From Chromera velia (Eukaryota > Sar > Chromeraceae): a stretch of 17,500 nt of DNA. The DNA lies in assembly GCA_018398765.1 (NCBI GenBank), contig JAHBMJ010001264.1, positions 1-17,500 on the forward strand. The letters are read 5' to 3'. The notes under the pieces were generated by a model. It ran no database searches. It was not told the DNA's origin and worked only from the letters and a program-made list of their open reading frames with translations. Shown one piece after another: positions 8,887 through 16,671 of the stretch; within the stretch, counting starts at the first letter, position 1; each line of letters begins with the position of its first letter. The position numbers and the translations under genes were made by a program.

Positions 8887-9293
8887 CGTCAGTTCGGTCC
8901 CTCAAACGCAAAATCCTCGGTCGTTCTTTCATTTTTACCCCTCCACCGATTCCGGTTTTTCGTAGGTAAAAAAAAATATGCACCGATTCACTTTTCGACA
9001 ATCTTTTAGGCCGTCTTGCTTGCCGTCTCTCGCTTTTACAGCTTGCTCTCTTCTTGTTAGTCTATTTCTTTGCTGTCTCTCCTTGCTATTCCTGTCTCCT
9101 TTTTATCATTATTCGGCTCTCGCCGATTCTCCGTCTGTGGCGATTCTCTGCGTGACGCAATCGGCGTCCAGTCGCGCTCACGCCTCAGGGCCCGACCCCG
9201 GCCTGTGCACGTACGCACGTGCAGTTCATTCCAGCTGAAACTGCGTTCCCACTCCGTTGTCTGGTTTGGTCTGGCTCCGCGTGAACTCCCATT
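8887..9293 (-). repeat. A2 split repeat
   Basis: 407 bp matching A1 (16099-16505) at roughly 96%; about 15 differences seen, nearly all transitions, usually T or A here against C or G in A1. It lies between B1 and B2 as expected for A1-ORFs-B1-A2-B2. An 86-codon plus-strand frame through it is kept in all A copies but with several amino-acid changes, so I do not call it a gene. Confidence 0.87.
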
Positions 9294-9298
9294 TCAGC

Positions 9299-9503
9299 TT
9301 CCACACTCCTCTTTCCTCCTTTGCTACTGCCCCTGTCCTCCCTGTGATCTTACATATGTGTAGGTTTCCTGCCCATACTCTGGTTTTGCCAGGCATGGTC
9401 AGGCTTGGCCCGTGCTCACTATCTGCGCTCAGCTGGGCTCCCCGCCCCCTTTCTGCCGCTGGCGCAGATAAGATCTGGCTCCAAAAGTCCGCCCCCATGC
9501 CCC
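9299..9503 (-). repeat. B1 split repeat
   Basis: 205-bp partner of B2, abutting A2 through ATTTCAGCT (9291-9299). In known split-repeat elements the B1-A2 joint mirrors the closed-circle junction, so this joint probably preserves the original circle sequence. Confidence 0.85.
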
Positions 9504-9819
9504 CACAACCCCGTGAAGAAGACTACCATCGCGCCGCAGCGCACCAGCCGGGCTGAGCCCGGGGTGACCGTGGAGCTAGCAGCCGGACGGCTAGCTGGGC
9601 GGCTTGGCCCCGGCCGTCATCCATCTCCCGCTACGTGACTAGCCCACGTCCCTCTACTGGAACAGTAGCTTAGTAAGTTCTATGTGTACCTTAGTGTCTA
9701 ACTTCATCCGCTGTACGTCATCAATGACATGCACATGATTAATCACTGTCTGCTACAACATTCTTTGGGTCTGCTTTTTCCCTGCTGCATAGCGCAGCTT
9801 CTTTGGGCTTAGCATTTCC
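9504..9819 (-). other. Region between recombinase stop and B1
   Basis: No gene is seen. It is the stretch downstream of the recombinase ORF in the element's reading direction, presumably 3' untranslated. A 7-bp inverted repeat, AGCTAGC (9574-9580) with GCTAGCT (9590-9596), lies in a GC-rich part next to B1, while 9640-9819 is AT-richer. Confidence 0.5.
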
Positions 9820-10869
9820 CTAACACATACTTGCAATATGTCCTGCAATTTCCTCTACTTCTCTTACTGCATACGCCATCCATGCATTCACACTGTTGTG
9901 CCCCAGGATATCGACCGCTACGTCTACCGGCAGATTCGCTTTCCTCGCTGCTGTATGCCCACTTCTACGCAGCGAGTGCGTCGTAAAGTCTGTGCACTCC
10001 CTCTCTGAGAGACACTTTGTGATTGCCTTCCTCAGTGCCTTCTGCCACGCCTCCCTCGTGAGGGGCCTCTCTGCCCACCGATGGCCATATGCGTCCGTCG
10101 CCCGGAAAAGTGTCCCGCTTTTCGGGGCTTTCTCTAGGAACTCCAAGATCCTTTGCCCCAGTGCCGTTCCGTCTGTCCCTACTAGTAGGATTGGGCACAT
10201 CGTGCCTCTGCCCCACCTGTCCCCCTTTGATCTGTGTATATAACAAGCCACAAACGGTGGCTTCGCTTTGTCCCTCAATATGAAATCTTCCCTCCCTCTT
10301 GCCAAGATCTCCCCAATTCTCTTCGCCGGAAAGAATGCCAACACCGTAATCGCTATGTTTCGTAGGGTATCTAGTGACCTTTGCCCCTCCCAATACTCTA
10401 TCAGCTTCAACACCTCTTCTTTCGAAAGCCTCTCTTTCATCTTCACTGAGTTGTCAGCCAACTTGCGCAAGCCTGTAAAAAAATACCGGAGGCTATCGCT
10501 TTCAAATGGCGGCTGTTCATGCCTGTGCATATGATGCCATCATCTCACCGCCCCCCTCAACGTTCCTATTTTATTCCCCTTCAGCCTTTTCAGATGCGCG
10601 AACCCCATCTTCACATCCAGCGCACACCGCATGGGCAATAAGAATGGGTTTGATCTCTCCAACTTCCTTAGCGCCGCTTCATACCGCCGCTTCGTGCTCG
10701 CTTCCAGAGCTGCAGCCTCTATCTCCTCCGCCACTTTCGCAAGCTCATCCTTTGGTGTTGGGTCTGGCTTGTTGTCACTGGCCAGCACCAACTCCCTCTG
10801 TGACAGGAATCCTACCTGTTTTGCCTTCTGTGACAGCGTCCTGGCCCTGCCTCTAAGCTGACCCTGCAT
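9820..10869 (-). pseudogene. Tyrosine recombinase, one in-frame stop
   Basis: This is the integrating enzyme of the element: a tyrosine recombinase that would join a circular DNA copy into the genome in the nucleus. From the first ATG at 10869 the N-terminal part has a coiled, lysine-rich stretch ending in STKRRYEAALRKLE, like the SAM-like core-binding domain. After a TGA at 10540-10542 the same frame continues. Counting from the ATG at 10530, the catalytic residues are Arg71 (RIGEIL), Lys102, His185-x-x-Arg188 (HSLRR), His211 (LGH) and Tyr220 (WMAY). All expected residues are present and the total length (about 355 codons) is normal for DIRS recombinases. The TGA can come from CGA or TGG by one transition. 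It is read as a recently broken gene, although TGA readthrough is possible. Confidence 0.85.
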
Positions 10870-11203
10870 TCGGTCATGATATATGCATCGCACCCGTTCA
10901 CGGTTTCCGCTTCGCTAGCGCACCGCCATGCTTTGTCTAGCACTTTGATCAGTACTGCCCTTATGCCTATCGCTGGGACTAATACCCAGACTATGCCCTC
11001 CCTATTGCTAATTTCTGCCATCTCAGTAATAATCTATGGCAATTATACTAACATTGCCTACTATATATCAGGTTTTGTATGTCCACTTTTTCTAACTCTT
11101 TTGCATTATAATTCTTTGAAGTTCACTATTGATGGTTCTATCGGTTTTGACTTTCTATATGCCGTTAATACTGTGACTTGCGCCGCGGTTATCCGAAATT
11201 TCC
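10870..11203 (-). other. AT-rich spacer between RNase H and recombinase ORFs
   Basis: Bases from about 11020 to 11180 are clearly AT-richer than the ORFs on either side and hold no long minus-strand frame. Many DIRS elements have the recombinase frame close to or overlapping the RT-RNase H frame, so a spacer of over 300 bp is notable. It may be a promoter or intron for the recombinase ORF, or a separate small insertion. I could not settle on splice sites. Confidence 0.4.
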
Positions 11204-13345
11204 CTAAAACAACACTGCCTCCCACTCTTCCACAATAGGCTGGCCCCGCATGATGCTGAATTCCCAATCACCGTCTCTGTCCCCTCCATGCGCCACTCTG
11301 CACGCGATGGGGGGTAAGACCTCAAACAGCCTGTGCCCTACTCTAAACCTCTCCATAACCCTGCTCTTTACGCCCTGTCTCCTCCATGAATCTCCCACAG
11401 CTCGCGGCACCAATAGTATGCGTGGCTCAAGAGCCGTTGTGGCTGCCTTCATCGCCGACTGATATTCGTCCCCCGCGGGTGCGTGCACCTCAACGCCTTC
11501 CACCCCCTTCTCTTTTGTCCCCCTAACTGCACTAACCTCCCTTCCTAGTGCTCTGCTTGCCTGGTGACTTAGTCCTTTTAACACTCGATCTGTCACCCTT
11601 TCTTTCCTGTGAACATCTCCGCTCATCCGAGACAGACTGTCTGCCTCTGTGTTCTCGGCGCCTGGGATATACACTGCCACAACCTCCACCTTTGCCTTCC
11701 TTTCAATCGTTTGAATCTCCTCTACAATGTCTTCCAAGGCCGCGGCTGCGCTGTGACGGTTATTAATAATCCTCACGGTCACGCTGTTATCTGAGCGGAC
11801 CACAATCCTCCCATTCTCGCTCCCTGCCCCTAATTTTGTAAATGCCTGCAAGCATCGTACCACCGTCTTTGCCTCTCTCCAGTTAGACGAGCATGCTGCT
11901 TGCTTTTCTAACTATCTCTACCAAATAGGGTTGCCTTTCCACACACCACCTCCCCCTGTTCCCACCGCATCCCCTGTGATCACGGCTACCCCTCGGGGGA
12001 TATCTTTCCATAATGCTACCCAATCTGCTTCCCACACATCTAGACAGCCGGTGGGCGCCACATATAACTGCCTAACTGGTCTTTTTTCAACTGCGGACTT
12101 CCACCAATTCAATGACCTTACCATCTCCTTGCTCAGCTCTAACCCTCCTTTTTTCCATTTTCTCCATTCCATCTTTGACGTTGGCTGTACCGCTGGCGAG
12201 AACGCCCGCCAAAACGGGGCTAGTTTTTGCCCTCCGTGTCTCACAATAAGTCTCAGATGGTTCAGCAGACCCACTGTCTGAAGCCCTTGGGCAATGGTCG
12301 TTCTTCCTTCCCCTGCCGCCTGCATCAGCTCAGCAATTCTTTTTAGGGCCTTCTCCGTCTTACGCGGGGAGATATACAAAAACAATCTCTTCGTGTTTAT
12401 GCCAATTCCGGTGAACTCCAACGCCTGCGTTGGTTTAACGGTTTTCGATTCTTTCACTTTCCATCCCATCTGTGCCAAGATTCTAAGTGCAAGCTGCAGA
12501 GCCTCTTTTGCTTCTTTCTCTGTGCTTGCTGTTATCAGAAAATCATCAATGTAATTCAGTGACCGAATCGTTGCTGTGTGCATGCCAAACCGTTTGAACA
12601 CTCTCTGGATGTACTCCATTGTACCTTAAAAAATAAACGGAGCGACTTTCAGGCCGAAACACATCACTCTGTAGCGATAGAAGGACTGGGTCGCTGGGTT
12701 GAAAAACCCTAGCAAATCGACATGCTCTGGGTGAATCTTGATGTGAAAGTACCTATCCTGCAAATCCAACTTTGCCATATGTTCTCCTGGGCGCAACAGC
12801 CTCAACGCATGACGCACTGTTGGTAGCTCCATCACTGTGTCTCTTGTCGCTTTGTTTACCCCGGACGCTGTCATATCTATGATGATACGCAGCTTGTCCG
12901 ATTCTGGCTTAGGTACTGCTCCCAAGGGGGACACAATATGGGGTTGTTTCGTCACTCTTTTAATAAATCCTTCCCTCTCTAGGCGATCAAATTCCTGACC
13001 CACTTTCTCTTCCCACTCTACGAGTGAGAAGTAATTTTCTATTTGAAAGCTTAGGGGCCAGTATTCTAGCGGAAGTTTCACACCTTCTTCTAACTGCTCT
13101 ACTAGCCTGCCATCCATCCCAAACTCTCTCATTCTCTCACAATCAGGCTGTAACCCCTTTGCCCAGCGTTCGGGTGTCACTCAACCTGGCGGTGGCCCCA
13201 CTCGCAGTTTTGGAATGCTCCATTCTTCCAGTGGCAGCGGCCACTTAGATTTTAGTGGTGGCAGTGGCTTGCCCCCTCCCTCCAGTCCGTGACCTGCACG
13301 CAAAATTTTTGTATACTTAGATTCACTAATTTCGTACTGCAATCT
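11204..13345 (-). pseudogene. Reverse transcriptase with RNase H, four in-frame stops
   Basis: One frame runs from 13345 to the TAG at 11204-11206, with no ATG before the first internal stop, so the true start is unknown (possibly spliced). RT motifs in order: LRIIIDMTASGVNK and LDLQDRYFHIKI (motif A, catalytic Asp), CFGLKVAPFIF (motif B region), and NYIDDF (motif C) near 12550. RNase H follows: GDAVGTGGGGVW (first Asp), NWREAKTVV (Glu), VVRSDNSVT (Asp) and NTEADSLSR (last Asp), so all four active-site acids remain. A tail of about 150 residues follows. Stops inside the frame are TGA 13181-13183, TAA 12626-12628, TAG 11918-11920 and TAG 11912-11914. There is no frameshift and each can come from CGA, CAA or CAG by C-to-T. 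The enzyme would copy element RNA and remove the template strand. Confidence 0.88.
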
Positions 13346-14279
13346 CTAGAAGCCGCTAAATCGACTTGACCAGTCACTAGTCTCGATCGACTTGACTAGC
13401 CACTAGCCTTAATTTTTTCGCTGCCGCGCTACCTTTCTAAGGCTTTTTTCTGGTCTGTTCTCAACTTATTTTTTTCTCTCCCCATCCTAGTGAATGTTCC
13501 CTACACTTTGTTTCATGTACTTCATCCCCTTATTTTCAGTCAGCGTTTTCCGCATGCTCACCTACGGAGCCAGCTCACGGACCCCAACACTTCTAGCATG
13601 CTTGATACACCAACTCTAGACGGCCTTCCCTTAATTCTGTAACTCATCTGTGTAATTCTACGAACACAACATGTGTCTTCCCTACAAGTTGAACCCTTCA
13701 TGTATTCACCCCTCCCACACGGTTGCCTGACGCCTGGACGGGGTGCGCTAATCAACTCGGTCTGTCAGTGACCCCCTCCTTTGCCCTTGACCACTCCTTT
13801 GCCGTCTGTATGACTCCATCCGATTCACTGACGGCCGGGCGTCCCCCTCCTTTCACCATACACTAGGCATAAAAACTGTCATCTATGTAGCCTCTCATTG
13901 GTGTGGGACGTTTCGCTGACTAGCGCACTTCCTCCTTTTCTCACGCACCCCGCCCCCCTTCCTGCATCCTACGTAACCGTATCATCCGGCCTGGTACAGC
14001 CTTCTTCGCGCGGGCGGACGCTGGATGAGGGCGTGGCTCCCTGAGGCTCCCCCCGCTGCTGCACTTTGAAGGGTCTCTGACTCTCCTCTTTCTAGGCGGA
14101 TGCCGGTAGGGCAACTGCATGGACCGCCTGAGCCCGCTCTCACGCTTCCCTTGCCCGTGCCCCCCTTTCAACCGTCCGTCTGTACTCACCACAGATCACC
14201 CTGTCACGCCGCTGCCACAGCAACGCCTGACAATGCCCTCTTTTCTTTCTCAGCCTGCATCTCTACGCTACTCCCCTCT
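13346..14279 (-). other. Long spacer between Gag-like and RT frames
   Basis: About 930 bp with only short, unrecognised frames. It contains a 26-bp-period imperfect direct repeat (ATCGACTTGACCAGTCACTAG at 13360-13380 and a three-change copy at 13386-13406). No protease or zinc-knuckle motif was found in the minus-strand frames I read. It may hold an untranslated leader or exons that I could not define for the RT ORF. Confidence 0.45.
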
Positions 14280-15457
14280 TTACTGCTTTTTGGAGGACGC
14301 TCTGAACAGCTGGTCAATCATCTTGAAGCCCTCGCAGTCAGGCAGCCCTTGATTCGGGCAATCTGCCTGTGCGTGCTTCATACTAGCGGGGTCGGCTGCC
14401 TGCTTTCCCAGAACCTTGACCTCGTAGCGGTTCTTGGCCGCACAGATGCCATACACGGAGGGACCTCCCGAGCTGGCTGCTGCCGCTGCTCCCCCATCCT
14501 TCCGCTGCTGCTGCTTACCCAACGACGCCAGCTGGAGGTACGCTTGAGTCACATACTGCAGGGCCGGCTGCCCCATGCGCGGTATCTTGGCCTCGACACT
14601 GCTTATGCGGTGTTTGGTGTGTGCGGCTCTGTCCCTCAACTGTGACAGTCTCTTGAAGGCAAGAGCGAGGAGAGGGAAAATCAAATCAGTCGCGTGGGGG
14701 TGTATGGGCGCTCCGACTCTCGTGACGTCAAGCGCTTGTCCCCCCGCCTCCAATGCCGCCTGCTGGAGGTCGGGGAACTCGCTACACCCGTCCATGTAGC
14801 AGACGAAGGTGGCCGTTGCCTCGGCAGTGCTCTGCGCCCTCACACACTCTTTCTCGTCTGCGTTCTCAGACAGCCCATCTTTCTCTCTTGTGATTTGGGC
14901 CGCCATCTCCTTTGTCACCCCTTTCACCGACACCAACTCTCACTTTCTCTGAACCTTGTGTTCTCCTTCGGTGTTCGGGCTTCTCGCGAGAGCCCCAGCC
15001 GTGGTTATGTCTGTGGGGAGGATGCAGGTCCCGTCCTGCTCTACTTTGGGTGTGGGGGCATACAGATTCACTTTCCATCCCCCCGTCTTTTTCACTCTCC
15101 TTTCATGCCTCTTCCTCCGCTCATCTACCGTAATCTGGGGGATGATCATATCCTTGTCCTTGTCACCCTCCCCATCATCGTCAGACTTGCCATGCGCGGT
15201 GGGGCCTCTGGGGTGCTTGGCACCACTTCCGCCCGCGGCGGCTCCCCCCGTGATCATGACCTCGTCTTCCAAATCCTCTGTGGCCTTTTCGGCCATGAAG
15301 GATTCGATCTTGGCCTCCAGGTCTGCTCGTTTCCGCTTCTGCTCAGTTCTGCGGAGGCGCTCTCTCTCCGCCCTCTCTCTCTTCTTGTCCTCCTCCTTCT
15401 TCGTACCCCACGTCTCCTTGAGCCTCTTTCTCTCCTCTTCGCCGAGGAGGTCTTGAG
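14280..15457 (-). pseudogene. Gag-like ORF, main exon, one in-frame stop
   Basis: ORF1 of the element in the position expected for Gag, which packages element RNA in the cytoplasm. The frame opens with a very charged, Arg/Glu-rich coiled-coil-like segment (KRLKETWGTKKEEDKKRER), then a Gly/Ala and Asp-rich linker, a conserved-looking GGWKVNLYAP segment, and a C-terminal part with MDGCSEFPDL and an ADCPNQGLPDC pair of cysteines; there is no classic CCHC knuckle. TGA at 14940-14942 interrupts it but the frame continues; CGA to TGA would explain it. There is no ATG at the start and an upstream stop at 15489-15491, while a good acceptor (pyrimidine tract, then TATGCAG) ends at 15458, so this is best read as exon 2. 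Gag identity rests on position and composition, not on a domain hit. Confidence 0.6.
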
Positions 15458-15686
15458 CTGCATACGGGTGCAAACACAGGGGGGGCTGTTATCTAATGCT
15501 TAGTCATGCATTAGTTGTTGTACCATGTCTGGCAGACATGCGGTGAACGCTCGTTCCCCTTTTACGCGCTTTGTACTCGTTTGTACTCATTGTGACTCCC
15601 TTGCGGCGGAGCCCTCTGCACTCCTTCGCTCGGGCAGTGTCTCACTCACTTCGCCTCTCTGCCTGCTTTGTTGATCCTGCACTGAC
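15458..15686 (-). other. Predicted spliceosomal intron in Gag-like ORF
   Basis: On the minus strand a donor CAG|GTCAGT (GT at 15686-15685) and an acceptor TATGCAG (AG at 15459-15458) preceded by CCCCCCCTGTGTTT bound a 229-nt intron. Exon 1 ends with one spare base and exon 2 begins with two, so the frame is kept across the splice. A CTAAG-type branch candidate lies about 45 nt before the acceptor. Introns have been reported in DIRS-like elements. Two inverted repeats (15493-15514, 15524-15540) lie inside it. Confidence 0.45.
15493..15540. repeat. Two adjacent inverted repeats
   Basis: CTAATGC (15493-15499) pairs with GCATTAG (15508-15514), and CATGTCTG (15524-15531) with CAGACATG (15533-15540) around a single base. 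Both lie within the predicted intron before the Gag-like exon. Confidence 0.7.
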
Positions 15687-15921
15687 CTGCTTCGCTCGCA
15701 AGCAGCTCTGCTGCCGCCTTCAGTGCAGCGCGCCTTTCCGTGTCAGTTTCTCCCCCTGTGGACTGCTCTCTCGCGTCCTGCGGGGGTCCCTCTGGAAGCT
15801 CTCCATTGGCTGCTGCCGCTGCCCCCGCGTCACGCTGGCCGTTCTCTTTTCCTTCGTCCATCCCGCCCTTTGCCGTCTTCCTCTTAAGGACTAAGCGCTG
15901 CTTAGGGAGACCTGAACGCAT
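15687..15921 (-). CDS. Probable first exon of Gag-like ORF
   Basis: Begins with a true ATG at 15921 and stays open to 15646. The product is charged and Ala/Gly-rich (KRKTAKGGMDEGKENG, then an alanine run) with no recognised domain. If unspliced it would be a free 91-residue protein; the phase-matched donor at 15687/15686 suggests it is joined to the frame at 15457. It starts about 180 bp inside A1, where the first ORF of a retroelement is expected. Confidence 0.4.
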
Positions 15922-16098
15922 TCAGATGGTACGGTGACACAATGAGGAGACTGGGTCTGGGTTCTCGCCGCAAGCTGCGCGAACGGTTACGCGGTTCACC
16001 CCTGCATGCCGCCCTGTGCGCTGACCTTGCAATGATCGATCGATCCGTCACGCCACGTGCGCACGCAGTGTATTCTGTCCGGCGGGCCCCGCAACTTC
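15922..16098 (-). other. Leader between A1 and first ORF
   Basis: About 177 bp, GC-rich, without a significant frame on the minus strand. It is unique to this position and is not repeated beside A2, so A1 ends at 16099 and this is element interior. Confidence 0.5.
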
Positions 16099-16505
16099 CG
16101 TCAGTTCGGTCCCTCAAACGCGAAATCCTCGGTCGTTCTTTCATTTTTACCCTTCCACCGATTCCGGTTTTTCAAAGGTAAAAAAAAACATGCACCGATT
16201 CACTTTTCGACAATCTTTTAGGCCGTCTCGCTTGCCGTCTCTCGCTTTTACAGCTTGCTCTCTGCTTGTTAGTCTATTTCTTTGCTGTCTCTCCTTGCTA
16301 TTCCTGTCTCCTTTTTGTCATTATTCGGCTCTCGCCGATTCTCCGTCCGCGGCGATTCTCTGCGTGACGCAATCGGCGTCCAGTCGCGCTCACGCCTCAG
16401 GGCCCGACCCCGGCCTGCGCACGTGCGCACGTGCAGTTCGTTCCAGCTGAACCTGCGTTCCCGCTCCGTTGTCTGGTTTGGTCTGGCTCCGCGTGAACTC
16501 CCATT
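16099..16505 (-). repeat. A1 split repeat (element 5' end)
   Basis: 407 bp matching A2 (8887-9293). Homology starts at CGTCAGTTCGG and stops at CCCATT, beyond which A1 reads GAACCTCATTG and A2 reads TCAGCTTCC. By position it should contain the promoter that drives the minus-strand ORFs. It keeps CpG sites that are TpG or CpA in A2. Confidence 0.87.
16419..16434. promoter_or_regulatory. Palindromic double CACGTG in A1
   Basis: GCACGTGCGCACGTGC is a perfect 16-bp palindrome holding two CACGTG (E-box/G-box type) sites. In A2 (and its duplicate) a G-to-A change turns the first site into CACGTA and breaks symmetry. Its position in the presumed promoter repeat suggests a factor-binding site, but no factor can be named. 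Confidence 0.3.
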
Positions 16506-16671
16506 GAACCTCATTGACTGAAGGACAGCGCAAGCCACCGGCAGAATTGCGACATAGGCATCTCAAAAGTTCAGTAAGTGTGTGTAGCTCTACTGAGCTT
16601 TGTTTTGAAGTTTTGATTGAGCTTGTGGTCGATTGCCTCACGCATCCGAGCAGCCTGTGAGGAGACGGGAT
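16506..16671 (+). other. Host leader between element and plus-strand ORF
   Basis: Unique sequence from the element edge to the ATG at 16672. No clear TATA box was seen. It would be the proximal promoter or 5' untranslated region of the next gene, so the element sits within about 170 bp of a start codon and faces away from it. Confidence 0.4.

Larger units (their letters stand above)
7322..9299. repeat. 1978-bp tandem duplication, copy 2
   Basis: Second copy of the unit at 5344-7321. It ends at 9299, exactly where the B1 repeat of the retroelement begins. Its B and A repeats (8578-8782, 8887-9293) are the right position and orientation to be B2 and A2 of the full element. Confidence 0.97.
8578..16505 (-). 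mobile_element. DIRS/PAT-type tyrosine-recombinase retrotransposon, decayed
   Basis: Read on the minus strand the order is A1, Gag-like ORF, RT with RNase H, tyrosine recombinase, B1, A2, B2. Known knowledge: DIRS-order elements carry RT, RNase H and a tyrosine recombinase in place of a DDE integrase, and PAT/Ngaro groups carry split direct repeats A1-ORFs-B1-A2-B2. All these parts are visible here, and no DDE integrase or protease was seen. About 104 bp (8783-8886) separate A2 from B2, which is more than expected if A2 and B2 abut. ATTGAACCT lies at both outer edges (8570-8578 and 16503-16511). Six in-frame stops make this copy probably non-autonomous. Confidence 0.88.

Noticed and set aside
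8978-9238. 86-codon plus-strand frame with a hydrophobic stretch, present in all A repeats (also 7000-7260 and 16190-16450)
   Set aside because: It is antisense to the element within its terminal repeat, and A1/A2 differences change several amino acids without regard to codon position. A pyrimidine-rich repeat easily gives a hydrophobic frame.
9820-13345. Non-standard genetic code (TAA/TAG as glutamine, TGA as a sense codon)
   Set aside because: All three stop types would need reassignment at once, and the transition bias between the A and B repeats gives a simpler explanation. The idea is kept only as a test in the stop-codon finding.
14694-15503. 269-codon plus-strand ORF
   Set aside because: It is a shadow of the minus-strand Gag-like frame. 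Its leucine and serine richness mirrors the Glu/Arg-rich coding strand.
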